From Vogesella fluminis (GTDB lineage Bacteria; Pseudomonadota; Gammaproteobacteria; Burkholderiales; Chromobacteriaceae), in NCBI RefSeq assembly GCF_014652335.1, contig NZ_BMYP01000020.1:1-56313 (forward strand): a stretch of 56,313 nucleotides of DNA. Reading direction: 5' to 3'. Of this stretch, positions 18,951 through 27,225 are shown piece by piece. Within the stretch, counting starts at the first letter, position 1, and every line of letters begins with the position of its first letter. The notes under the pieces are model-generated. The model did not search any database, was not told the DNA's origin, and saw only the letters and a list, made by a program, of their open reading frames with translations. The position numbers were made by a program, and so were the translations under genes.

Positions 18951-19139
18951 CCGTGTTGGCAGCAACGGGTCCGCGCCCGAGGTTGCCGGCTTCTGGATAG
19001 GTATTGAGGGTGTCGGTACTGCTGACATCTTTGGAACTGTTCTGGTGATCTCTTTGTCCCTGGTCTTTAAGCGCTTGCGGCCCGATTGGCCACAAGCCGA
19101 CCCTTAGTCGCCTGCCCCTCACCGGGCAGGCATTTTTTT
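18951..19139 (+). ncRNA. Candidate structured small RNA
   Basis: A segment of about 190 nt with no convincing ORF, bounded by a TACAAT box and a strong terminator: GCCTGCCC (19110-19117) pairs with GGGCAGGC (19124-19131), then seven T (19133-19139). Inside, GGCAGCAACGGG pairs with CCCGAGGTTGCC (10 of 12 pairs) near the 5' end, TGTCGG with a downstream GCTGACA, and GCTTGCGGCC with GGCCACAAGC. It was compared from memory with 6S, 4.5S, tmRNA and RNase P RNA without a match. It lies upstream of ftrA, but the terminator makes a separate transcript more likely than a leader. Confidence 0.4.
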
Positions 19140-19213
19140 GTCCGCATTCCGTCCGTTGGCAGTGCCTTGCCAGCCATGCCATGACGCACTGCACGGTATT
19201 ATCTTGCCGGTCC

Positions 19214-19227
19214 TTAATCCAGATCAA
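19214..19227. promoter_or_regulatory. FNR/Anr-like box upstream of ftrABCD
   Basis: TTAATCCAGATCAA; the complement reads TTGAT-CTGG-ATTAA, one base from the FNR consensus TTGAT-N4-ATCAA. It lies about 215 bp before ftrA. Low-oxygen control would suit a ferrous-iron importer. Confidence 0.35.
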
Positions 19228-19365
19228 TCCATTGTCGCTGAGCAATGACGACAATACGAACCATTCTTCTTTGTAGTAATGCCACATGATGACAGCTGCC
19301 CCGTTGTGGAGCGGCCCGTGCCGCTGGCTTGCGCACGGTCTTGTCTGTTATTGTTGCGTCTGAAC

Positions 19366-19388
19366 AACAATAAGTATTCGCATTCAAA
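19366..19388. promoter_or_regulatory. Candidate Fur box upstream of ftrA
   Basis: The complement contains AATGCGAATACTTATTG, close to Fur sites of the AATGAGAATNATTAT type. It sits about 60 bp before the ftrA start, where iron-dependent repression would act. Confidence 0.45.
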
Positions 19389-19443
19389 TTACTATCAAGG
19401 TTTGCGCCGCATCAATGGCGCCACATTCGTAAAGGAACCCGTA

Positions 19444-19989
19444 ATGAAGAAAAGCATGATCCCGGTACTGGCTCTGCCTGTGCTGCTTGGTGCCAGCCTG
19501 TCAGCCCAGGCGCTGGAGTATCCTATCGGCAAGCCACAGCTGAAGGGTGGCATGGAGATCGCCGCCGTTTACCTGCAGCCGGTGAAGATGGAGCCGGACG
19601 GCATGATGCGCAAGGCGGAACAGTCCGACGTCCACCTCGAAGCCGACATCCACGCCACCGCCAGCAACAAGAACGGCCTGGCCGAGGGCGACTGGGTACC
19701 CTACCTGCTGGTCAAGTACGAGATCAGCAAGGTCGGCGGCAAGGACGTGATCAAGGGCGATTTCATGCCGATGGTGGCCTCCGACGGTCCGCACTATGGC
19801 GATAATATCAAGCTGCAAGGCCCGGGCAAGTACAAACTGAAGTACACCATCCTGCCGCCGAGCATGAACCCGCACGCCCACTTCGGCCGCCATGTCGACA
19901 AGGAAACCGGTGTTGCACCGTGGTTCCAGCCGATCGAACTGAACTACGAATTCACCTACGCCGGTATCGGCAAGAAGGGCGGCTACTAA
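19444..19989 (+). CDS. ftrA: Periplasmic P19-like iron-binding protein
   Basis: 181 residues. A signal peptide ending SAQA is followed by LEYPIGKP, the start of the P19/Tp34/FetP family. Conserved Met, Glu and His residues that bind metal occur in KGGMEIAAVYLQP, EADIHAT and PPSMNPHAHFGRHVD. In Bordetella and Brucella FtrABCD the P19-like FtrA binds ferrous iron in the periplasm. AAAGGAACCC precedes the ATG at 19444. First gene of a four-gene operon. Confidence 0.88.
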   Translation: MKKSMIPVLALPVLLGASLSAQALEYPIGKPQLKGGMEIAAVYLQPVKMEPDGMMRKAEQSDVHLEADIHATASNKNGLAEGDWVPYLLVKYEISKVGGKDVIKGDFMPMVASDGPHYGDNIKLQGPGKYKLKYTILPPSMNPHAHFGRHVDKETGVAPWFQPIELNYEFTYAGIGKKGGY

Positions 19990-20043
19990 GCCTGTCTGCT
20001 GCGGCCGCCCCCCGGCCGCAGCCTCTCCCACAGGAGCAAGCAC

Positions 20044-20373
20044 ATGCGTGCACGCCATATACTGCCGATGCTGGCCCTGCTGCTGGCCGGCCCCCTCCAT
20101 GCCGAAGAGCTGCCGGTATTCCGGCTGGAGCTGAACGACGGCCAGCTGAAACCGGCACGGCTGGTGGTGCCGGCCGGCAAGCGCTTCAAGATCGAGATCT
20201 TCAATCGCGGCAAGACGCCGGTGGAGTTCGAAAGCCTGCAGCTGCGCAAGGAAAAAGTACTGGCCCCCGGTGCACAGAGTTTCGTGGTGTTCAACCCGCT
20301 CAGCCCCGGTGAGTACAAGTTTTTTGATGAATTCCACATGGCGACGGCACAGGGCGTGCTGGTCGTGAAATGA
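20044..20373 (+). CDS. ftrB: Periplasmic cupredoxin-like protein
   Basis: 109 residues with a signal peptide ending LHAEE and a cupredoxin fold (FRLELNDGQLKPARLVVPAG to PGEYKFFDEFHMATAQGVLVV). In FtrABCD systems the cupredoxin FtrB is thought to oxidise Fe2+ before permeation; it resembles the N-terminal domain of EfeO. It follows ftrA closely, and an AGGAGC stretch lies before the ATG. Confidence 0.85.
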   Translation: MRARHILPMLALLLAGPLHAEELPVFRLELNDGQLKPARLVVPAGKRFKIEIFNRGKTPVEFESLQLRKEKVLAPGAQSFVVFNPLSPGEYKFFDEFHMATAQGVLVVK

Positions 20374-20390
20374 GGTAAGGAACAGGCACG

Positions 20391-21212
20391 ATGGAACAGG
20401 TATTGTTTATCGTCTGGCGCGAGAGTGTCGAAGCGATGCTGGTGATCGGCATCCTGCATGCGTGGCTATCGCAAAACCCGGTCACCGGCGGCAAGCGCTG
20501 GCTGTGGGGCGGCGTACTGGCCGGATTGTTGCTGGCGGCGCTGCTGGCACTGGGGCTGTTCGCCGCCAGCGAGCTGTTCGGCAGCTACCAGGATATGTTC
20601 CAGGCAGCAATGGTGTTCACCGCCGCGGCGCTGATCGTGCACATGGTGTTGTGGATGCGCGAGCACGGCCGCAACCTGAAGTGCGAACTGGAGGCCGGCC
20701 TTGCCGCCAGCAGCGCGCGCCATAACGGCTGGGGCATCCTGCTGCTGGTGGCGCTGGCGGTCGGCCGCGAAGGCAGCGAAACCGTGGTCTTCCTGTACGG
20801 CACGCTGTCCGGCAGCGAGACCCTGTGGCCGCTGCTGCTGGCCGGCACCGCCGGCTTCCTGCTGGCATTGCTGTCGTTCTGGCTGCTGCAGCTGGGCGGG
20901 CGTTACCTGTCGTGGCGGCTGTTCTTCCGCGTTACCGAAGTCATGCTGCTGCTGCTGGCGGCGGCGCTGTTCACCAGCGGCATCGACAAGCTGATCTCGC
21001 TGGACATCCTGCCGGCGCTGGTCGATCCGCTGTGGGACAGCTCGGCACTGCTGGACGACATGAGCGCCAGCGGCGGCGTGGTGTCGGCACTGACCGGCTA
21101 CCGTGCCCACCCGGCGCTGATGACGCTGCTGGCCTACGCCGGCTACTGGCTGGCGGTGCTGGCGCTGATGCGCTGGCGCGGCCGCCGTGTGGTGACAAGG
21201 TTGGCCGCATGA
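20391..21212 (+). CDS. ftrC: FTR1-family iron permease
   Basis: 273 residues with about seven membrane segments. Two REXXE iron-binding motifs are present: VWRESVEAML near residue 9 and GREGSETVVF near residue 125. This is the Ftr1/EfeU permease that moves iron across the inner membrane. The last codons and the next start lie in the dispersed word AAGGTTGGCCGC, and the TGA overlaps the ftrD ATG. Confidence 0.92.
   Translation: MEQVLFIVWRESVEAMLVIGILHAWLSQNPVTGGKRWLWGGVLAGLLLAALLALGLFAASELFGSYQDMFQAAMVFTAAALIVHMVLWMREHGRNLKCELEAGLAASSARHNGWGILLLVALAVGREGSETVVFLYGTLSGSETLWPLLLAGTAGFLLALLSFWLLQLGGRYLSWRLFFRVTEVMLLLLAAALFTSGIDKLISLDILPALVDPLWDSSALLDDMSASGGVVSALTGYRAHPALMTLLAYAGYWLAVLALMRWRGRRVVTRLAA
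21197..21208 (+). repeat. Dispersed 12-mer at the ftrD start codon
   Basis: AAGGTTGGCCGC directly followed by ATG, with AAGG placed as the ribosome-binding site. Same arrangement as 808-819. Confidence 0.85.
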
Positions 21213-22615
21213 AAGCGCACGACTGCACCACGGCGGTCGCCGCGCGGCCGTGGCTGGCGCGGATCGGCGACGGTCTGCAGCAGCATGCTGCGCTGATCCG
21301 CCGCCTGCAATGGCTGGTGGTGACAGTGTATCTGGTGCTGATCGTGCTTCCTGTATTGACCCCGCTGCCGGACGAAACCGCGCACCTGTGGAACCACGTC
21401 ACCCTGATCGCGCAATTTGCATTCTGGGGCATCTGGTGGCCGTTCGTGCTGCTGTCGATGGTGCTGTTCGGCCGGCTGTGGTGCGGCGTGCTGTGCCCGG
21501 AGGGCGCACTGTCGGAATGGGCGGCGCGTCACGGCAAGGCACGACCGATTCCGCGCTGGCTGCGCTGGCCGGGCTGGCCGTTCACCGCCTTCGTGCTGAC
21601 CACGGTGTACGGGCAGATGGTCAGCGTCTACCAGTATCCGCAGGCGGTGCTGCTGGTGCTGGGCGGCTCCACCGTCGCCGCGGTGTGGGTCGGCTACTAC
21701 TACACCCGCGGCAAGCGTGCCTGGTGCCGCTACCTGTGCCCGGTCAATGGCGTATTTTCACTGCTGGCCAAGCTGGCACCGCTGCATTTCCGCGTCAGCG
21801 AGCAGGCATGGCAGGCGTCGCTGGACAACAAGCGCATGCTGCCGGTCAAGGCGGTGGATTGTGCGCCGCTGCTGCCGATCCGCCAGATGCAGGGCGCCAG
21901 CGGCTGTCACATGTGCGGCCGCTGCAGCGGCCACCGCGATGCGGTGGCGCTCAGTGCCCGCTCGCCGGTCGACGAGGTGGTGCGCCTCGGCGCGCACGAT
22001 GCCGACGGCTGGCAGAGCGCGCTGATCCTGTTCGGCCTGCTCGGCGTCGCCATCGGCGCCTTCCACTGGAGTGCCAGCCCGTGGTTCACCACATTGCATA
22101 CCGCGCTGGCGGAGTGGCTGATCGAACGCGACATCATGTGGCCACTGGACACCGGTGCACCATGGTGGCTGCTGACCAGCTACCCGCAGCAGAACGACGT
22201 ATTCAGCTGGCTGGATGGCGGCCTGCTGCTGGCCTATATCGCGGTGACCGCCATCGCACTGGGCGGGCTGTGCAGCCTGCTGCTGGCTGTGGCGGTAGCC
22301 TGTCACGGCTGGCAGCGCCAGCGCTTCCACCACCTGGTGCAGGCGCTGATCCCGCTGGCCGGCTGCGGCGTGTTCCTCGGCCTCACCACCGTCACCCTCA
22401 GCCTGCTGCGCAGCGAGCACATCGTGTGGCCGTGGGTCAACGACGTGCGGCTGCTGCTGTTGCTGGGCGCCAATGGCTGGTCGCTGTGGCTGGCGGCGCG
22501 CATCGGCGCCGGCTGGCAGCGCAGCTGGCTGCGGCAGGTACTGGCATTGCTGCCATTCTGTGCCGCGCTGCTGTGGATAGACAGCGCCTGGGGCTGGCTG
22601 TTCTGGTGGTGGTGA
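21209..22615 (+). CDS. ftrD: Polyferredoxin-like membrane protein
   Basis: A 468-residue integral membrane protein with ferredoxin-like cysteine clusters: CGVLCPEGALSEW, CRYLCPVNGVFSLL and CHMCGRC (about residues 93-235), and at least six hydrophobic segments. FtrD of FtrABCD passes electrons away from the iron oxidation step or recycles the cupredoxin; the direction is not settled. The ATG at 21209 overlaps the ftrC stop (ATGA); longer upstream extension of the frame is shadow of ftrC. Last gene before a convergent terminator. Confidence 0.85.
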   Translation: MKAHDCTTAVAARPWLARIGDGLQQHAALIRRLQWLVVTVYLVLIVLPVLTPLPDETAHLWNHVTLIAQFAFWGIWWPFVLLSMVLFGRLWCGVLCPEGALSEWAARHGKARPIPRWLRWPGWPFTAFVLTTVYGQMVSVYQYPQAVLLVLGGSTVAAVWVGYYYTRGKRAWCRYLCPVNGVFSLLAKLAPLHFRVSEQAWQASLDNKRMLPVKAVDCAPLLPIRQMQGASGCHMCGRCSGHRDAVALSARSPVDEVVRLGAHDADGWQSALILFGLLGVAIGAFHWSASPWFTTLHTALAEWLIERDIMWPLDTGAPWWLLTSYPQQNDVFSWLDGGLLLAYIAVTAIALGGLCSLLLAVAVACHGWQRQRFHHLVQALIPLAGCGVFLGLTTVTLSLLRSEHIVWPWVNDVRLLLLLGANGWSLWLAARIGAGWQRSWLRQVLALLPFCAALLWIDSAWGWLFWWW

Positions 22616-22640
22616 GCGCCTGAATCACATAGCAACCCGA

Positions 22641-22681
22641 CAACAGCTTGGCTGCAAGCGTGCTTGCGGCCAAGCTTGTTG
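22641..22681. terminator. Bidirectional hairpin between ftrD and the BCCT gene
   Basis: CAACAGCTTGGCTGCAAGC (22641-22659) pairs imperfectly with GCTTGCGGCCAAGCTTGTTG (22662-22681). The arms contain TTGCGGCCAAGCTT, a variant of the dispersed word with GC at the centre. No long U-run. Confidence 0.55.
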
Positions 22682-22686
22682 CTGCC

Positions 22687-24699
22687 TCAGCCGTGTGCCG
22701 GTGCGGCACTGAGCAGGCGCGCCTGCGCGTCGTGCAGCAGCACCAGATAGCGCTGGTACTGCTTCAGCACGTCGGCGATCACCTCCTGCTGTTGCAGGTA
22801 TTCGATGCTGTAGCCCTCGCGGCCATCCACAAAGAACGTCATCGCCTGATAACTGTGCGGCCGCTGGCCGGCTGGCAGCGCCACATCGCGCAGCACGAAA
22901 GCCGGTGTCGCCTGCCCCGCGCAGCGCACCCCATAGACAAAATCGCGTAGTGCCGGCTGCGGGATGCTCAGCTGCAGAGCACCGCTGGCAGCATCGCGTA
23001 TGACTTGCGCCGCCACGCCGCGCGTGGCCAACTCTGCCGCCACCGCCTGCAGTGCCGGCTGTACCGTTTCATCGATGAACTGCTGCACCTCGGCCGCCTG
23101 TGGCTGGTTCAGCATCACCGCCAGCCGCTGCCGCCAGTGGTGGCCGCTCCAGAACGAGGTCGCCGGCGCCAGCGCCTGCATGGCGTGGTGACGGTCGGCA
23201 CGCAAGCCGCGCAGCAGGCCGCAGCACAGCAACAGCATGATGGCGGCAAACGGTAGTGCACTGATCAGCGTCATGGCCTGCAACGCCTGCAGTCCGCCGG
23301 CGGCAAGCAGCACCGCCGCGGTCAGCCCCAGCAGCGCCACCCAGAAGCCGCGCTGCCACAGCGGCGATTGTGCCGCGCCGCGGCTGGCGATGGCATTGAG
23401 CACCAGCGCACCGGAATCGGCGGAGGTGACGAAAAACACCGCCACCAGCAGCACCGCCACACCGGAGGTCAGCTGCGGATACGGCAGGTAGTCGAAGAAG
23501 CGGAACAGCAGCGCATCGACATTGCCGGCGCTGGCGCCTAGCGCACCGGCGGCGACATGGCTGTCCAGCCAGATCGCGCTGTTGCCGAACACCGTCATCC
23601 ACAGCAGGTTGAACAGCGACGGCACCAGCAGCACGCCGATGATGAACTCGCGGATGGTACGCCCGCGCGAGATACGGGCGATGAACATGCCGACAAACGG
23701 CGACCACGAGATCCACCATGCCCAGTACAGCAGCGTCCAGCCACCGAACCAGCCCTGCATGTCGCTATCGCTGTAACTGAAGGTGCGGAAGGTGAGCGAT
23801 ACCACGCTGGACAGATAGTGGCCGATGTTCTCGCTGAAGGCGTTCAGCAGGTAAAGCGTCGGCCCGGTCGCCAGCACGAACAGCAACAGCAGCCCGGCCA
23901 GCACCAGGTTCAGCTCGCTCAGGCGGCGCACACCCTTGTCCAGCCCGGAAGCAACCGACAGCCCGGCCAGCAGCATCACCACTGCGATCAGCCCCAGCTG
24001 GAAGCTCAGCGTGTCGGTCTCCCAGCCGGTCAGCGTGGCGAGACCGGCGCTGATTTGCAGTACGCCGTAGCCGAGGGTGGTGGCGATACCGAACACGGTA
24101 CCGACCAGCGCGAACACGTCCACCGCGTGGCCAAGCGGGCCGTTGATGCGCTCGCCCAGCAGCGGATACAGGCCGGAGCGTATCGTCAGCGGCAACTGGT
24201 AACGGAAGCCGAAATAAGCCAGCGCCAGGCCGACCACTGCGTAGATCGCCCACGCGTGCAGCCCCCAGTGCTGAAAGGTGGTCAGCATCGCCACCTGCAC
24301 CGCTGCCGCCGGCGTGCCCGCGGCGGTCGGCGGCGTGAGGAAGTGCAGCATCGGCTCGCCGACGCCGAAATACATCAGGCCGATGCCCATACCGGCAGCA
24401 AACAGCATCGCCAGCCACGAGGCAAACGAAAACGCCGGCCGCGCCTCGTCCGGCCCCAGGCGGATATCGCCGTAGCGGCTGACGGCAATGGCCAGCAACA
24501 GCAGCAGGAAAATCGCCACCGCCAGGATATAGAACCAGCCGAAGTTATGGATCACCCACTGCTGCGCCTGTAAAAAGGTGTGTTCGGCACTGCCCGGCAG
24601 CAGCACCGACCATGCCAGCAGGCTGCAAATCAGCAGCAGGCCGGGAATGAACACTGGCCACGCCAGTGTGGTGTCACGGGAGGAGACAGCGTTGTCCAT
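22687..24699 (-). CDS. betT: BCCT-family choline/betaine transporter (BetT-like)
   Basis: 670 residues: about 12 membrane segments in the first 500 residues, then a cytoplasmic tail of about 170. The BCCT signature GMGIGLMYFGVGEPM and a run of tryptophans in LLYWAWWISWSPFVGMFIARISRGRTIREF are present. The long C-terminal domain is typical of proton-coupled BetT, which senses osmotic stress. No betAB or betI lies nearby, so choline as substrate is by family only. Confidence 0.88.
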   Translation of the reverse strand: MDNAVSSRDTTLAWPVFIPGLLLICSLLAWSVLLPGSAEHTFLQAQQWVIHNFGWFYILAVAIFLLLLLAIAVSRYGDIRLGPDEARPAFSFASWLAMLFAAGMGIGLMYFGVGEPMLHFLTPPTAAGTPAAAVQVAMLTTFQHWGLHAWAIYAVVGLALAYFGFRYQLPLTIRSGLYPLLGERINGPLGHAVDVFALVGTVFGIATTLGYGVLQISAGLATLTGWETDTLSFQLGLIAVVMLLAGLSVASGLDKGVRRLSELNLVLAGLLLLFVLATGPTLYLLNAFSENIGHYLSSVVSLTFRTFSYSDSDMQGWFGGWTLLYWAWWISWSPFVGMFIARISRGRTIREFIIGVLLVPSLFNLLWMTVFGNSAIWLDSHVAAGALGASAGNVDALLFRFFDYLPYPQLTSGVAVLLVAVFFVTSADSGALVLNAIASRGAAQSPLWQRGFWVALLGLTAAVLLAAGGLQALQAMTLISALPFAAIMLLLCCGLLRGLRADRHHAMQALAPATSFWSGHHWRQRLAVMLNQPQAAEVQQFIDETVQPALQAVAAELATRGVAAQVIRDAASGALQLSIPQPALRDFVYGVRCAGQATPAFVLRDVALPAGQRPHSYQAMTFFVDGREGYSIEYLQQQEVIADVLKQYQRYLVLLHDAQARLLSAAPAHG

Positions 24700-25001
24700 G
24701 CTTTCCTTTCAAGACTTGGGTCGCAGGATGTCGCGGGAGCGCCCAGATCGCGGCAGAAGCCACAAGATGGGGGTAAGGCGTGAAGACCGGCGGGTGTCCG
24801 GCAAGCAGGGACTGGACGCGTCACAGCACGACGCGAGAGATGGCATTCTACGTCACAAATTAATTTTTGCACAAAACTTAATTACAAGTCAATGACCGCT
24901 GTACGGCACCGGTACCGATTCATGCCATAATCGCGCAGCCTGTCCGGCAAGCGGCGGCACGCCGTACCATTTCTCAGTCATAAAACGGACAGAAGCATGA
25001 A

Positions 25002-25019
25002 GCGTCATATTTCTGTAAC
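25002..25019 (+). promoter_or_regulatory. Pho box upstream of phoB
   Basis: Aligned with the E. coli consensus CTGTCATAAATCTGTCAC the site matches at about 13 of 18 positions (GTCATA, T, CTGT, AC). A weaker one, CAGTCATAAAACGGACAG, lies 24 bp upstream. They sit 50-90 bp before phoB, as expected for autoactivation. The rest of 24700-25067 holds only AT-rich promoter-like sequence for the divergent BetT-like gene. Confidence 0.6.
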
Positions 25020-25067
25020 GCCCTGTTTCTATCCTTGCCATAATTTCCAATGGGAGGATGCCCATCC

Positions 25068-25757
25068 ATGGCTGCCAATATCCTGCTTGTCGAAGACGAG
25101 CCCGCGATCCAGGAACTGATTGCCTTCAACCTGACCCAGGCCGGCCATCACGTGCTGCGCGCCAGTACCGCCGAAGCGGCGCTGATGCTGGTGAAGAACG
25201 CCTTGCCGGACCTGATCCTGCTGGACTGGATGCTGCCCGGTGCCTCCGGCGTCGAGATCGCGCGCAAGCTGCGCGGCGACGAGCGCACGCGCCAGATCCC
25301 GATCATCATGCTCACCGCCCGCTCCGAGGAGCAGGACAAGGTGCAGGGGCTGGAGGCCGGCGCCGACGACTACATCACCAAGCCGTTCTCGCCGCGCGAG
25401 ATGCTGGCACGCATCAAGGCGGTGCTGCGCCGCCGCGCGCCGCAGATGACCGACGACGCGGTCGAGGTGAAGGGCCTGCGCCTGGATCCGGCCACCCACC
25501 GCGTACAGGGCAACGGCGACAGCATCGACCTCGGCCCCACCGAATTCCGCCTGCTGCACTTCTTCATGACCCACGCCGAACGCGTGCACTCGCGCACCCA
25601 GCTCCTGGACCAGGTGTGGGGCGACCACATCTTCGTCGAGGAGCGCACCGTCGACGTGCACATCCGCCGCCTGCGCAGCGCGCTGGAGGCCACCGGCCAC
25701 GACGCGCTGATCCAGACCGTGCGCGGCACCGGCTACCGTTTCTCGGCACAGGGGTAA
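25068..25757 (+). CDS. phoB: Phosphate regulon response regulator PhoB
   Basis: 229 residues, the same length as E. coli PhoB. Receiver domain with E9-D10-E11 acidic patch, phospho-acceptor D53 in LILLDWMLPG, TAR and KPFSPREM. The winged helix has LGPTEFRLLHFFMTH, SRTQLLDQVWG and ERTVDVHIRRLR, nearly identical to PhoB. Activates Pho genes under phosphate limitation. ATG 25068 has GGAGG upstream; a Pho box precedes it. Confidence 0.95.
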   Translation: MAANILLVEDEPAIQELIAFNLTQAGHHVLRASTAEAALMLVKNALPDLILLDWMLPGASGVEIARKLRGDERTRQIPIIMLTARSEEQDKVQGLEAGADDYITKPFSPREMLARIKAVLRRRAPQMTDDAVEVKGLRLDPATHRVQGNGDSIDLGPTEFRLLHFFMTHAERVHSRTQLLDQVWGDHIFVEERTVDVHIRRLRSALEATGHDALIQTVRGTGYRFSAQG

Positions 25758-25761
25758 TCCA

Positions 25762-27066
25762 TTGACTGACTTTGCGCGGCGTTCGCTGGGCTGGCTGTTC
25801 GCCATCAGCAGCATCGCTTTCGGCTTTTCGCTGATCTACGGCCCGGAGATCGGGCTGCTGGTACTGTGCGGCCAGCTGTTATTGTGGCTGGGCTTCCACC
25901 TGCACCATATCGGGCTGCTGCTGCGCTGGCTGGAGCGGCCGGCCCCCGGCCGCATCCCGGAGGGCTACGGCATCTGGCACAACGCATTCATGGCGCTGTA
26001 CCGCCAGGCGCGCAAGCAGAAGCAGAGCAAGCGCAAGCTGGCCAGCATCCTCGACCGCTTCATCAATGCCGGCGAGGCGATGCCGGACGGCGTGGTGGTG
26101 CTGGATGAATACGACCGCATCGAGTGGGTCAACCCGGTCGGCGTCGAACACTTCGGGCTGGACCCGAAGGCCGATGTCGGCAACCAGATCCTCAACCTGG
26201 TGCGCCAGCCCTCGTTCCACACCTATATGGCGGCGCAGAGCTACAGCCAGCCGCTGATCCTGCACCGCACGACCCCGGACGAACGCGTGCTGTCGATCCA
26301 GCTGGTGCCGTTTGACATCACCCGCAAGCTGCTGCTGTCGCGCGACATCACCCAGCTGGAGCGGGTACAGACCGTGCACCGCGACTTCGTCGCCAACGTG
26401 TCGCACGAGCTGCGCACGCCGCTGACCGTGGTCGGTGGCTTCCTGGAGACGCTGTCGGACATGCCCAAGGTCGACGACGCCACCCTGCGCCAGTTCCTGG
26501 CGCTGATGCTGGAACAGTCGCGGCGGATGCAGAGCCTGGTCGAGGACCTGCTGACGCTGTCGCGCATCGAGAACAGCCCGCGCAGCATGGCGCAGGAGAC
26601 GGTGGACATGGACCAGCTGCTGGACACGCTGATGGTCGAAGCCGAAGGCCTGTCGCAGGGACGCCACCGGATCACGCTGGACAAGCGCTGCCCGCGCTGG
26701 CTGCGCGGCAACGCACAGGAGCTGCACTCGGCGTTCGGCAACCTGGTGTCCAACGCGGTGCGCTACACGCCGGAGGGCGGCAGCGTCACCCTCAGCTGGC
26801 AGGAACAGGACGAGGGCCGCGCCGTGTTCAGCGTCAGCGACACCGGTATCGGCATCCCGCGCGAACACCTGCCGCGCCTCACCGAGCGCTTCTACCGCGT
26901 CGACCGCGGCCGCTCGCGCGGCAACGGCGGCACCGGCCTCGGCCTCGCTATCGTCAAGCACGTGCTGGCGCGCCACCAGGCACGGCTGGAGGTGCACAGC
27001 GAGCCGGACAAGGGCAGCTGCTTCAGCGTGATCTTCAACGCCGAACAACTCACCGCCCGCGAATGA
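25762..27066 (+). CDS. phoR: Phosphate regulon sensor kinase PhoR
   Basis: 434 residues. N-terminal hydrophobic segments (about 10-55), a PAS domain (PDGVVVLDEYDRIEWVNP) and a histidine kinase core: H-box FVANVSHELRTPLTVVGG, N-box NLVSNAVRYTPEGG, DTGIGIP and GGTGLGLAIVKHVL. This is the PhoR layout, with no large periplasmic domain. The start is a TTG at 25762, 4 bases after the phoB stop region with GGGGTAA upstream; no ATG is placed suitably. Confidence 0.93.
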   Translation: MTDFARRSLGWLFAISSIAFGFSLIYGPEIGLLVLCGQLLLWLGFHLHHIGLLLRWLERPAPGRIPEGYGIWHNAFMALYRQARKQKQSKRKLASILDRFINAGEAMPDGVVVLDEYDRIEWVNPVGVEHFGLDPKADVGNQILNLVRQPSFHTYMAAQSYSQPLILHRTTPDERVLSIQLVPFDITRKLLLSRDITQLERVQTVHRDFVANVSHELRTPLTVVGGFLETLSDMPKVDDATLRQFLALMLEQSRRMQSLVEDLLTLSRIENSPRSMAQETVDMDQLLDTLMVEAEGLSQGRHRITLDKRCPRWLRGNAQELHSAFGNLVSNAVRYTPEGGSVTLSWQEQDEGRAVFSVSDTGIGIPREHLPRLTERFYRVDRGRSRGNGGTGLGLAIVKHVLARHQARLEVHSEPDKGSCFSVIFNAEQLTARE

Positions 27067-27073
27067 GCCACCG

Positions 27074-27100
27074 GCGGCGGCCGTGTTGCGCGGCCGCCGC
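27074..27100 (+). terminator. GC-rich hairpin after phoR
   Basis: GCGGCGGCCG (27074-27083) pairs perfectly with CGGCCGCCGC (27091-27100). No U-run follows, so it may stabilise mRNA or be rho-assisted. Confidence 0.4.
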
Positions 27101-27225
27101 GCGCCACGTAGTCGCCGATGTACTGGCGGCCAGCTGAGGCCGCCGCGCTGTAGTCTCTTTGCTTCAGCGCGGGCACGCGCTACGATGGGGTGCCAAAAAA
27201 TCAAACCAATACCGGGACCCGCACC

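Noticed and set aside
18951-19139. 6S RNA as identity of the structured segment
   Set aside because: The ends do not form a long closing stem with a central bubble, and the 3' part is a self-contained terminator.
18826-19287. A 153-codon minus-strand frame over the Lrp-ftrA gap
   Set aside because: It overlaps the start of the Lrp-family gene, crosses a strong terminator, lacks a ribosome site and resembles no family.
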